NCBI GenBank assembly: GCA_037013685.1 | Contig: CM072919.1 | Coordinates: 55,009,116-55,073,115, forward strand | Reading direction: 5' to 3' | Length of the DNA stretch: 64,000 nt | From: Acridotheres tristis | Lineage: Eukaryota; Chordata; Aves; Passeriformes; Sturnidae | Notes under the pieces: generated by a model | What the model was told of the DNA's origin: nothing | Databases searched by the model: none | The model's input: the letters and a program-made list of their open reading frames with translations, nothing else | Translations under genes and position numbers: made by a program | Shown here: piece after piece, positions 49,081-61,800 of the stretch | Layout of the letters: every line of letters begins with the position of its first letter | Position numbering within the stretch: the stretch's first letter is position 1

Positions 49081-52000
49081 CCTGAGCCAAATTCCTCAGT
49101 GTGAGCAAAGGACTGAAGAGTGCACTGATGGGGAAGTTACCTGTTTGTGTGGTGTGTTGGTGCTTGGTTTTGGGGCTTTTTTATTTCCCCTTCTGCTCAG
49201 GAAGGCAAATTGGAGTTCTGCAAATTTTCATTTTCCAAGTTTGTTGGTCTCAAGTACTCTTAGCTCATCCAATGTAAAAAAGGTTTTGTTTCCAACTGTT
49301 GTGTTACCCTGCAGTTACTGCTTTCAGTTGAATAGATCTTACTGATTAAACCTGGCAAATCAAAATGGGCTATATGTTGTCTATCTGACAGAGTTCACTT
49401 GAAGCTGCTGTTATTCGCAGTTGTAAAACTCATGAGTCTGTGTGTATATACATGGAGGAAAATGAGATCAAGAATAATAAATATAGAACTAGGTAAAAAA
49501 ATACAGTTTTTTTAAAATTGTCTCAGAGAATTTGTGCAGTTGATTTACAGTTTTGGGAGATAAAGCAGCAGGTGTCAAGGAGAGGAAAGGGAATAAAATT
49601 ACAATATCAGTCTCTGTAAAAAGCTGGCACAGATTGGAAAGAAGAATTCAATCCAGCCCTGTGAGCATGGTCTGCCCCGAAGGGCATCAGGAAATGCTGA
49701 TTTCCTGCTGGAAAAATCACAGCTACTCTTTAGGATTGGCATCGTGCCCAAGGGCAAACGGCTTTTGCAAGGTTGCAGGTGGAGTAGGGAGTCTTCAGGC
49801 TGGGCATGGAAATACCCACCATACACTCTCAGAAAAACACGTGTTTCAGTGTTCTGTTCATCCTCACCCTCCTCCTCCTGCTCCCTGTCTTTCATTCATT
49901 TGACACAGTCGCCTCCAGCCTCAGGCTCATCTCACACACATCAAAACAAAGTCCTGCTCCGACTGAGCTCAGTTTCAGCAGCTTCCTTGGCTTATGTGCT
50001 TGAAGATGTTTGAATTTCCTGTCAGTGTGGGTGCTGCCAGAAATTTTCTTAGGCTTTCTTCTAGACTTGTAATTAAGACAGCACAATAGTTCTTTGTAAA
50101 AGGGCTGCTTTTAAGATTCTCATCAGGAGAACAATAGAAATGGTACAGATGATATCCTGCCGATTTTGCTTCTCACAGTACTCTAGGAATTCAAGACTAC
50201 ATGCTGTCTATATTTGGATAATTTTTATTTCTTATTAAAAGTTACACATAAGCAGCAAGTTATAATCCTAAAAAGTACAGATATAGGTTTTTATTTATTT
50301 GTTTATTTATTTTTATTTTTTAGATTTTCTAACAACATAAAATGATTTTTCAATTCTGTTGATTCTTTCTGATCAGAAAACCTCAATTGAGATATCACAC
50401 CTGGTATTATTTCTTTTTCTACCAGCCAGTAAAGAGATTATTAAGAAGGCCAGCATGACACAAAAATGTAATTAAAAAATCAGTGACTTCCCATGATCAA
50501 TAAGATAAAAGGAAAAAAAAATCCATGATGCTATTACTACAATGAGAAATGAAAACCTGCCAGAGGTTTCAGAGCAAAACAGGTTCAGATGGTACTCTGA
50601 AATGGCTGAAATAGATGGTTAAAGAGAAAAATGAGAGGACTGATGAATATCACAGTAGAAGTCTGTGAGACTGGAGGGAGTAATGTGCTAAAACAGGACT
50701 GGAAAGGATCAGACCGTGTAAAGCTAGTGTAGTTTAGAATTCACATCTGAACTGAGATTAGGGCCTAATCCTGTCGAAATTTCAAAACCTGTATTGTCAG
50801 ATTTCATCCAAAAATAAAAACACCATGGAAAATTTTCATGTTTGTGAGACATTTGCCATTCTGAGAAGCAGAAAATCCATTACACCTCTTTCTGATTGGG
50901 TCTGTATCTGAAAGAGAGACATACAAAAAAGTTAAACTGAAGCCATAAGTTTAGGAATTTCTGATCCTAAGGCATATTGTTATGCATGTAAAGAGCTTTT
51001 ACAACCTGGTATTTTGGGTTTGCTTGTGACAGCTGTGAAGTCCAGAACCACATCTGGATTTTATCCAAATAAAATTTCCCTGGGTGGTGTAGATCAAAAC
51101 ATTCTTTGAGGTTAAAAGCGTTGTTTATTTCACAAAATATTATATGGGTACGAAAATGTGTATGTTTATTCCTAATTACACATATAAAAAATAATAACAG
51201 ACATACAGATATCAATGGCATTTTGTATAGAATATTAATTTCAGCCATAATGATAAGAAAAAGCAAGACTATTTTTTACACTTAAAAATACCACCCTTCT
51301 TTATGGAGCAGTTAAAAAAAATGCTAACTCCTAGGTCAAGATATATGTGTAACAGTGAACCAAACACTAGGGAGGAAAATCTCAAAGAATTGACACCAAA
51401 CTTCACATGTCTACACAAATAGAAGCATTGAGCTGTGATACACACAGCCTATATTGCTGCTTATGAAGAAACTGTTGTTTTTGCATTTTATTTACCTCAA
51501 CTTTTGATGTAGGCAGAACAATAACCTCCACACAGCTAGATAATTGCTTTCACCAAAATCTCTGAGCACAATGTCATCCCTTAATGACATCCCCTTCTAG
51601 TTCATAGATGTTATCATAAAATTAATTATGTTCCCTATGAGAGCCCTTAATGTTGATTTTGATGTCTGTCTTATTGATTGGCTATTGAACTCCTCATTGT
51701 GTTGTTTTGGGAAGGTCCTGGCCTGACTATGCAGAGAGCTTTTGCCCTGGGCTAGCTGTCAATCTCCACAACAAGGCACCTTGAAAAGGTCAGGCCTACC
51801 AAAGGCTGGTCGAGGATGTACTGCCTTTAACTCAACCGAAAGAGGACTTAATTAAGACAGAAATAATTAATTTGTTGAATTTCTTTTCATGAGGCAGCTA
51901 TCTAGCTGATAATAACTAAATTCAGGAGATGAGTTGTCTGTTCTTATCCTTCGTAGAAATTAACACTGAAATGTCATGGCTTGACAAAAAACTCCCACAA

Positions 52001-52950
52001 CCCAAACCGGCAAGCAAGGGAAGGAAAGGAATGCTGGCAGAGGAGGTGAAGGCAGAAAGCATGTTTTCATTCACTGGGCCCTATAACCAAACCTGTCCAA
52101 GGAGCAGCTCCCTTTTTCTTCAATAGCAAATGGCTCTGAAATAGAAAGGAAGGCAAAGGACTGTGTTTTTCAGTGTCAGGCACAGAGCACAACTGCAGTG
52201 TGGAATAGAGAATGGTAGGACTAGCGCTGTGAAGACAGAGGCATCAGGGAATGCACAGAGTGAGCACAGGGCAGCGTGGCACATGCAGAGATACTGCTCG
52301 TGTGTTCTTTCAGTCCAGAGTTCAGAAGACAATCCCTAATTTTTGGAAGACTTTATCACTGTGGGACGTGCTGCCCTGACAGCCTCCTCACGTGAGCTGG
52401 TGTAGAAGCAAGAGCTCCATTTGTTCTGCTGCTCTCAGTCTCCCAACGCCTGGCCTCTGTGTCCATGCTGGAAAGCGCTGGCTTTCGGTGCCTCAGCAGG
52501 CAGGGCTGGTATCACCTCTGCATCGGGGTGTTTCACCTACACTGAATACTGATAGTCAAGGACAAAGAGCAGAGCATAACGCCCGGATGTTTTTGACTTC
52601 AGGACAGCACATTTACAAGACTAAATCTGTCAGTTAAAAGCTATTCTGTGCTTTTAATCTCAGCTCTGTAGAGTCCCTGGGATGTTTCCCACATTACAAT
52701 TGCAATTATTGGCACAAAATTCTCATTCTAGCCATATCCTATCACGAGTTTTTTTCACAGAAAACTTTTTATGACCCTTTGACAGTTAAAAGCAGGGAAA
52801 ATGTTTATTACTTTGTACATAGGCCCTCAACACTACTATTTTCCATTAGCTGTATGGGCTGTCTTTCACAGTCTTCTGGAAGTTTTGAACAAGCAGAAGA
52901 TCACAATCAACCTGAAAGCCAAGCAGAAGAAGCCTACTTGATTAGAGCAG
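49081..52950. other. unique non-coding DNA
   Basis: No gene recognised. Mirror open frames at 49.55-50.0 kb (up to 116 codons) lie on opposite strands of the same DNA and neither matches a known family. A TTTA-rich stretch lies at 50,288-50,321. Confidence 0.55.
50288..50321 (+). repeat. (TTTA)n-like repeat
   Basis: Imperfect TTTA/TTTG units, about 34 bp. Confidence 0.7.
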
Positions 52951-52968
52951 GTGGGTGGGTGGGGGGGT
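52951..52968 (+). other. G-quadruplex motif
   Basis: GTGGGTGGGTGGGGGGGT: G-runs of 3, 3 and 7, giving four G3 tracts with single-base loops. This matches the standard G3N1-7 quadruplex pattern. Tight loops usually mean a stable fold. No gene is nearby to suggest a role. Confidence 0.7.
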
Positions 52969-55714
52969 GCAGCAGTGGAACGGAACATGTCACACATATC
53001 CTGTGCCAGGAAGTAATTTCAACCTTCTCCTGGAGCAGCAAAATTGAATTTTTGTGTGTGGTTCAGAGACACTTGAGCCCTCTCTGCTCAAGAGTAATAT
53101 AATTGATTGACAGCAGGCTGAGAGTGAGGTCTACCTATGAGAGTAGGACAGCCAAGTGTCAGCTTTCCTTTGTTGGTGGTACTAGCGTGTTGAAGAAATA
53201 CATGATAGCCATTGGTGTCATTTTTAGGAAGGTGAGACACAGATAGAAAGTTATTTTTGTAGCAATCTAAGCAAAAAAGAAAAGGACATCTCCTGCTTCA
53301 TTGCTTTGCCCTGGTATGCAGTGGTCATAACGAGAAGCATGGGGTTTTTATTCAGCACTGCATTTCTGAATATTGACCTTAATTTCATTCTGCATGGAGA
53401 GATTTGTAGCTCGTTCCTCTCTTTGCTATTGTGCCCTTTTTCTCCCACCAAAATGATAATATTAATTGCAATCTAATATCTGATTGCAATCTAAATTGAA
53501 TAGAGAGCAAATTTTCCAGTTTTATGCAATCATAAAATGCCATGGCTGAGAGAGCTAAATCTAATTGTGTGGGGATTTGAAAAAAAAAAATCACTTCCTG
53601 CTTCTGCACTTGTCTTTGTATTCTAATAAGCCCAAACATAGAAGGCATTTCTAATCAAATAACTAGAATTTCATGTCTGATTATGGATGCATATTTGTAA
53701 GAAGAAATAACCTGGGAAACAACTGGGATTGGAGAAGCATTTCTAAATGATATGTATCTGGTTTCTTCCAGCTGATAACATTTTCAGGATTTCTCGGGTC
53801 TGTTATTTTTTAATTCAGTGCAAAGCTTCAAACTAGTGGCACAAGAGAATGCACTGCTAATCTTGTAGTAGAGCAGTAAAAATGTCAGCAACAGGTTGGA
53901 TATTCAGTACTGCAGTGCTCTGTGTAGAAGCTCTGGTGAACTGGGACTGGTCTATTCCAGACAGCAATTTGGTAAATCCTGCCTGTTTTTAGACACACAC
54001 ATATTCCTATTAATTTTATGAAAAAAGTGTACTGGAGAAAATCCATAGGAAGTCCTTCAGTACTGTGGGCACAGGGACTCCTTTTTAAGCAGCTGCTGCA
54101 TTTTGTAAGGTGTGAAAGAAAATAATTTTATGACTCTCTTATGTGTGTTCTCAGTTTTGTAGCCTGAACCGGGCGGAATGGTGTTGGTGACAAAGCTTCT
54201 CTTGACTTCATTGGTAGTAGATGAGTGTATGTCCTCATCAGAAGTTCCTGGAAGAAGCATTTGTTGTCTTCAGTGGGTAGAACAAGACTGATCCCTCTGT
54301 GCTTCAGTTGTTTAACTAAGGGGCATATTTTGGGAGTCTGGTGACTTGATTCTCTCTTTGAGAAACATCAGTTGTTATCTGGGCACCTCTGGAGGCTGCC
54401 TGAATGTGCAGCTGAGATAAACTGTCTTTCAGCAATGCCTAGTTCTTTCGTTTGGGGTGGCTGGGCCAGCTGTGGGCCTTATTCAGGAGCCTTGATCTAT
54501 GGGTAGGGCTTGAGGCTGATTGTGGATCTTGGGAGAATCACTTCCTTCAATTGGTATGGGGTCAGTGAGAGCCCAGAGACTCTGGCACTTCCAAAGGAAA
54601 GTACAGAGTCCTCCTGGAAGAAGCTTTGCTTGATTTCTGAAGGGGTTATAGTGAGGATTACTAAAACAGGTTCTTCATCAGTTTTTCAGCTATAAGGTTG
54701 TAAAAAAGTCATTGCTTATTGGCACACGTGTAATCCTAGTATTGAAGAAAATTGTCAGTTTCTTGTCATCTGCATACAAAATTGCTGTACTCTTATTTCC
54801 AACATTACAAACTAATTATTAAATTAGATCTGTATAAATACTCTTGGGATGCTCTCTGCATCAGATTAGCTTCTCATTTCATGCAGATTGCAAAGACACA
54901 GAACTACATGCCAGTTGAGGTGGAAAGTACTGTCAGTAGTTTCTTTGCTGAGCAAGTGTGCTGGTGGTCACAGACTTTGTCCTGGCCTAGTTGTGGTTCC
55001 ATAGAACTCTAAATTGGCTTTTTTAGACAAAGGTCATATTGTGGTATCAATTACTGGCTACTGCCTGGAAAATTTAATTTCATGCCCTGTAGTTGGTCTG
55101 CTTTCTTCTCTACTATGATTGGCAACTGTTTCCCTGCTGGTAACTAGAATAGCTGATTTACGTTTAGTGATTAAAATCCATAAGCTAACTGATTTGGAAG
55201 GACAGCTTTAGGTTGCTAGCATAACCCAGTGAGTTCTTGCATAAATGCGTTCAGATGAATAGAACAAAAGCTTCTTCTTGCCCTTTACAAAGCCTCTTTA
55301 GAAACTGTTGTTTGTGATTTGTGTCATGTCAATTTGTTCCTTGTCCAGTAGATATTTAGTTGATGCCCTTATGAAAACCAGAGAAAATCAGTGAGCTAAG
55401 AAGTGCCTAATTTTAGATAATAAGGTATCATGGTCTTGTTAATATTACTTATTTTTTCACCTGAAAAGTTTTGCTTGAAGATTGTCAAATCTTTTCTGTC
55501 TTTTAGAAGCCTCTGAGGAGCTTCTTAAAAGCCTGGTTTGAAATTTAACAGATCTGAGTGCTATTTCTATGAATCAGAAAGCTGTGTCATCATTTATTCT
55601 CAGGAACTGTTTCCTTCCCGAAGGATATATTATGCCATTTACTTTGAAGTGGAACTGCTAATCAAAATAAAGGGGCATTTCTGAATTAAAAATGGTTATG
55701 TAACATAGGAAGTG
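52969..55714. other. unique non-coding DNA
   Basis: AT-rich, with no recognisable gene or transposon. It contains a short direct repeat with ATTGCAAT cores at 53,465-53,494. Confidence 0.55.
53465..53494. repeat. direct repeat with ATTGCAAT cores
   Basis: ATTGCAATCTAA occurs at 53,465-53,476 and again at 53,483-53,494, 18 bp start to start. ATTGCAAT is a palindrome resembling a C/EBP site; the function is a guess. Confidence 0.5.
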
Positions 55715-55840
55715 ACAGGTTGAATTGGGCCCTATGCAACCTGGTCTTGTGGAAAGTCCCTGCTCATGGCAGAGGGTTTGAAACAAGGCGATCTCCATGA
55801 TTTCTTCCAACACGAGCTGTTCTATGATTTTATGAATCTG
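55715..55840 (+). mobile_element. CR1 LINE 3' tail fragment
   Basis: About 125 bp matching the 3' end of CR1: an AACCTGGTCTTGTGGAAAG segment, then CCTGCTCATGGCAGAGGGTT, a diverged GATGATCT..GGTCCCTTCCAACC region, and a final TTCTATGATTTTATGA terminal repeat. It is strongly 5'-truncated, the commonest form of CR1 in birds. Confidence 0.85.
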
Positions 55841-58800
55841 ATCCTTCTCATGTGTCTTGAAGATCATGGTTTGCCCTTTTACGTGTTTACTCAAGGTAAG
55901 AGGACCGTTTCAGCTTCATGAAGAACAAGAATTCTAAAGAACATATTTGTGAGGAATACAAGGAATTCTTAACTGTTATTTAAGTGAGGAAAGACTTCTT
56001 GGTTTTGTTACCATGACAGTAGAGTTTTACTGGACCAAGTACTCCAGGGCTTTCACAGTTAAGATTGAAAGCTGTTCAAAAACTATCACTTGGTGACTGG
56101 AATGATAGCTGTCAACCTGCAGGTGCATTGCAGAGGCCTTCCTCAATGGACATTTTGGCATAATATGAAACAACTCAACATTGTTTGAAAATTATTTATA
56201 CCAGGTTCAAACATGCATGTGATGGAGTAGGATCAGAAGATTTTATAAGGCGCAAGTTGCAATTTAGCTAGCTAAAGGATACAGGGCACCGAGTTCTAGG
56301 ACTCAGTGTTTCTTTACTAGCATTCAAAAGGCACTTCTTTCCTTTGAATTCAGATCAAATTGTCTAATCACTTCCCATGCATTTTTTAGCCTTTTTTGCC
56401 TGTAGTACTGTTGGAATTGTCACTGTTTCACTGTTGCCACTGTTAAGTTTACTAAATAAGAGGTATATTCCTGCTCCAGGAACTGGACAATATAGAAGTC
56501 TGGTCATCACTAAAAGTCTTTGAGAAGACTTAGGAGACCCAAATAAAATCTCTTTAAAAAAAAAATCTCTTTTAAAATTTCAATACAAAGCCCTACATAC
56601 ATAGCAATATCTCTATGCATTCTTTCTTTTATTAGAAGTGTGTTGCTCCCAAGGGAAATCCAGTTGCTAGCACCAGATCCTGAAGTTATCCACTGGCACA
56701 TTGGAGGCTAGTGATGATCATCTTCTTCTTCGTAAGACTGTGCACTTGACCTCAGTCAGTCTCCAGAGGAAGCAGGGGATCAAGCATTCATACAGTCTTC
56801 ACACAGCACAAGTTATGGAGTTAACTGTCCAGGATCTCTCCAAGGCAGAAGACTTTAGGGCAGATGCTCAAGCCCAACAAAACCCAACAAGTGTAAGTCA
56901 GGTGGTAATCTGAATTCTAATACAAAGAACAGAGGTTTGTCCTTTGAAAGTGATGACATTTTCTCATTTGAAAGGGCATATGCATGTATGTGCTTTGCCA
57001 GATGACAGCCAAAATTCACTTTTCTTGCCTTATTTTAACTTCTTAGTGAAATTCCAAATGTGGCAGGACCACTCCTGTTACAAATAATTTTACTTAGGAT
57101 AAAGGGTTATTGGATACTAAAGCACCAAGTTGCCAGACATAGGCTTTGCTGGTGGAAATGTAATGAGCTGCTAGAGGTTTGGCATTGCAGTATTGTAGAC
57201 AGACTGGCAGAAATTTGCAGGTCAGAGAGAAATACCATCGCTCTAGCCTCTAGAAGGTGAGGCAATTAACTCTCCTCATTCTTTTTAGAGGCTCACCCTT
57301 TTGTGACTTCCAGGAGTTATTCAGCAATGCTTACCATTGTACTTTCCAGTCAGTCTACAGATAATAAGTATCTGCTCTGGCAAAAGCAGAGCAATACCAC
57401 TCACGAAGCAATTTCACAATTTCACGATGATGATGGCTCACTTTTAAATTGCACAGCACCCCTAGAACTACCTAAACTGCACACTGACAGTGTGACTAAG
57501 ATATACTTATTGCCTCAAAAAATAACAGAGTGAAAATGGTATCATTTAAGTACAATGCATTTAGCTGCATTTATTTTGTATAGATGGTAAAACGCAGAAA
57601 TATAAAGCTGTTCTCAAAGTGCGTTTAGCTTTTAAATCCTTGGTGCAGCCTGTGCCACATCTCATTACAGATGTAAAGAAACAGACACTTCTTGTTTTCT
57701 CTGTGGGATGAAATGACATTGACTTCCTGCAGTGTGGGAACTTATACTTTAGTAATACTCCATTTCTGTAGCATTTTATAAATATCACCAAATCAAATGC
57801 TAGAAAACATATTGGCACCTGCCAATCAATCCTTGATTTTTTTCCTATCTTAACTTTTGTGCTGATTGATAAAGAAACCTCCAACCAAGTTCTAGCAGTG
57901 AGGCTTTTTGAAAGAATCTAAAGGTGAACTAAAAAATCCAGTACTTTGCCTTTGTTGAGAATTTCTAGTATCATAAATCCAACTTCACATTCCTCAGAGT
58001 CCTTTGGTTATTTGTCTAAGGAGGGATCTCCATTGGTGTGGAGGGGATTTAAGCACTAGTTAGGAAGTAAGTACCCAATTCCCTTTTGTCTCTTTGTAAA
58101 CGTTTCCCACTGATGCCTATGATGAAAAGAACTGGAATAGCAGGCCTTACTTCATGCAGTCTGTAAGCACACCCTAGGCACTCTCCGTATTTTTTGACGT
58201 CCTAATAAGTTTCTCATATGGGAAAGAGATTCTTGAATTGTGAATCCTAAATATTAAGAGGACATCAAGGATTGTACTCATTTCCAGCGAGAGGCAGTAC
58301 AATACTTTAAAAATTACTTCTAATTCTAATATCTTATTTTTTCCAGTTCTTCTTTCACCCTGTCTTTCTGTCCCTTCTTTCTAGCTGAAAGTCAAGACCC
58401 ACAGCTGGAGGAAATAAAATGGCTATATTGCAATGCTTTAAAATTAGCATGGTTCAATTTCAGCTCAGAACTAACAGATCTCTCTGCAGAAGGTTTTGAA
58501 CCTCTTATTTTGTGCATCTGTGTCTTGTATAATGAAAAGAACATAAGCAGCTGCCCTATTGAAAAAAAATCATAAAACTTCACCACTTACCTTTTCCCTG
58601 AACTCAGGAGTTAGTGGTCATTTTAGCTTGGTAATGAAAGGCAATTCCAGCCCCTCTGCAAACTGTTATCAAGTAGCTTTAGGTTGTCCTTAAGCACCTG
58701 ATTACTTTTCTCTTTCAAAGTTTAGACTAAATGATTTAACAATGCTCATGTGATTTCCCCATAAAAGCTGTGGAATTGGTAGCCATGTGCTGTAGGTTAG

Positions 58801-61800
58801 GACACACCAGAATGGGAAAGCTGAACATACTTGTTCCACTGCAGCAATAACAGCAAACTTCCTTCCCTCCCTGCTTTCCCCGGCCCTTTGACAAACCCTC
58901 TCCTCCCAGACCACATAACCATATGGTCAAGGTTATAAAACATAAAGGCCTCTGCCACTATAGCAATCCCAATAAAAAAGCCGAAGTAGAAGCCTTCACA
59001 AGGCTTAACCTTCATTTACATCTGATCCCTGAAGTGTTTAGCTCTGCAGTTTTTAAACACTGCTCATATCCCTCATAAAAAATGTTTCCTATTTAACTAG
59101 TAAAAGATTTACTGCATGAACATCCTTTTCCCGCTCTGCTGGATTACACCTCTCCAGGGACAAAACACCAACTAGGCAGGGTAAAACACCTGCCTTATTA
59201 ATACTGTTAATCATGAAACAATGATGAGGAGCCTGACATGCAATAACCTGGCCCCTCTTTGAAGCTGAAAGAGTCTCTTCTCAACCAAACAGACTTCAGC
59301 GAGGAGTAACAGGTGCCTTTCCCCACAAATGATGCTGTTCTGCCTTAAGATAGCACAAGAATCCAGAGAGCTGCACTGCTCAGAGAGCCAGAGTCCATTC
59401 TCATGCCATCACCAGCTCTGAGGAGGTTCCAAGAGTTCTTTCTGATAAGCAATATGGGCTCATCCTCCCAGCCCAGGCAGTCTGAATTAAAGAGGCTCCT
59501 TAGCATCCCACAGTCACACATCCTCTACTTAGGCAAGGCAGCAGCCCTCCTTGGGCCAGCCAAAGTGGCACTGCTGGCTTGCTCTGTTAAGGCCAGACCA
59601 TATGTCTGTTCTGCATTAAACTTGTCTAAGCATGTGCTGTGTCTGCATTAGGGAGTGTTTGGGGCCAGCATTTTCCTCTGCCACAGGCTCTCCCTGGTAC
59701 ACGATGAAGTTATGTACTATGGTGCCTAGGATGCCCAGATAGCTTATATAGCATGAATCTTGGCCCCAGGACGCCTGCAGAGAAAGGCAGATCATTATAT
59801 TTTCAAGGTATCCTGACTTGGGTGAGAATATCCTAAGCACTGCTGGAAGTAAAAATTATACCCTTGTGTATCTAAAGGAGCTAGGGTCCTGTGGAGAGTG
59901 TTTGCAGCACCTTTACCTTAATCTAGGTCTAAGCACAAAGAGGGACCTCCAAAACTACCAGGAGGACTGTAGAAAATCTGTGGTTTCAGAGGTTGGCATG
60001 AAATTTTGTCCCTATGGAGGCTTACTCATCACTGCTTTAAAAGACTAACTGTCCACTAAAAATAGATTTTAATAATCCAGCACCTTTTTACTTTGCATTA
60101 ACAATTATATTGTTGAGTCTTTAAAATCCTCTGGGTATCTGACATGATTCAGTAAAAATCTAGCTGTATTTGAAAACCTATTTTGAAAACTCTCAGCATG
60201 AAGTTCACCAGTACATTGATGATCTTCCCCCCATTCTCATTCCCCCTCTTACTGTAGTCAGCTTCTGCTATTTCTGTACTGCAGTAGCATTTGCTGACAT
60301 TTCCATGGGGATGTCATATATTAGGTAGCACTCCAGGCTTTGGTTAGCAATACATGGTACATCTTGAAGCAGTTAAATTCCTCATGCCATTTTGAAGTTA
60401 AAACTCTGTTTCATTTAAAAGCTGGGCTCCTGGCTGGTAACTTGTCTGGAATAGTGGGTGGCAGGTCAGTGCAATTTGAAATGGCTAGGACAGAGAAGGA
60501 AACCATGAAAAATGGAGCAATTACACTTCAGGTCAAGGTTTGTTATTGGGTGGCATGGTTTCAATTTGGCACTGAAGCATGGCAACAAGTCTACTAGGCA
60601 TGTTAATGCATTTTTGTTATCTGCCATTTGTAGCAATATTTGAGGAGGGGGAGGGGGGAACATTTTGGAGTCCAATACAGCTATCTTGAAGGCTCTGCCT
60701 GTGATAGAGGCTTTTTTGTTGTTGGGTTTTTTTTCCCCAAGGAAACCATTGTTAACTAAAATTTGGAATAAAAGCACTGACATGAAACTTTGAAAACTGT
60801 GAACTGTTTGCCAAGTTGTAGATCAAAGCTGCTTGAAAAGATTGATACTTTTTTTTTTTAATAAAAAGTGCACATCTGGATTGAGAATTGGTCTGCCAAG
60901 TTTCAGCCTAATGAACTTTGAAATCAGCCTCCTACCAACAATTCTCTAGACCCAGATTTCTTATAGAGTATCTGGACAATTTTTATAGCCAGAAGGTACT
61001 CATATAATGACTATGGTTCTCTGCAGGCAACTAATTGACAGACTCCTGATACAGTGTTGTTTCAAGTAAACAAAATTGGTTTTAATTTGTCCCCCATCAT
61101 TTATCAGGTGGCACATGAAGCCTGGATGTTAAAATTTTATTGCGTCAGAACAAGTTAAAATAACCCTAAGTCCAGCAGTGGAACGCACATCAATGGCAAA
61201 CTGTTTATGCAGCACAGCTCTTCACAACTTTTTTTCTCCCATTCCTTTTGCTTTACTATGCAGACTCAAAGTTGGTTGGAACCCTAAGAACTTTTACTGA
61301 AGCTGGCGTTTGTTGCAAACACCCTTTTGTTCTGCACTTTCCTGATTGCCAGATGGGAGGAACTCTTGACAGTTTAAAAGTAACAAAAGATCCTTGCTTA
61401 TGCTCAGCCCAGAGAGTCGTAGCCCACAGAGCCAGAAGCTCATGCATAAAAAAGTATTTCCTGCCATAACTAAAATGAAAAGCATATTTTTTTAAAAAAA
61501 TCCATTGAAAATATCCTTAACCGTTTGAATCTCCTCTCGAAACTAGATTTCATTATAATGACAAAAGGCTTGAAAAACTGAAGGCACTAGCTGTGAAGGC
61601 AAGCTGACCCTTGCAAAAGCCCAACCAGAAAGGGGGCATTTAAGTTCATAAAACTTCCTTGCCCCCAGGCAGGTGAATATATGTATCTCCAGTAATCCTT
61701 TTGGCAAATGGCCCTTGTGTGGACCAGCAAAGCTCTTTTGTAAATGCTTTATCTTAAATCCACTTATCTGAACTCTGGCAAACTTCAAGTGAGAAGGTAA

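Noticed and set aside
48725..49120. GAAGAG as a target duplication for the CpG-rich LTR (48,725-48,730 and 49,115-49,120)
   Set aside because: The right copy is not preceded by CA, so the element would end in CT. A 6-bp match over this range could be chance.
60643..60661. G-rich run as a second G-quadruplex
   Set aside because: Only two long G runs plus a GG pair. It does not give four G3 tracts with loops.
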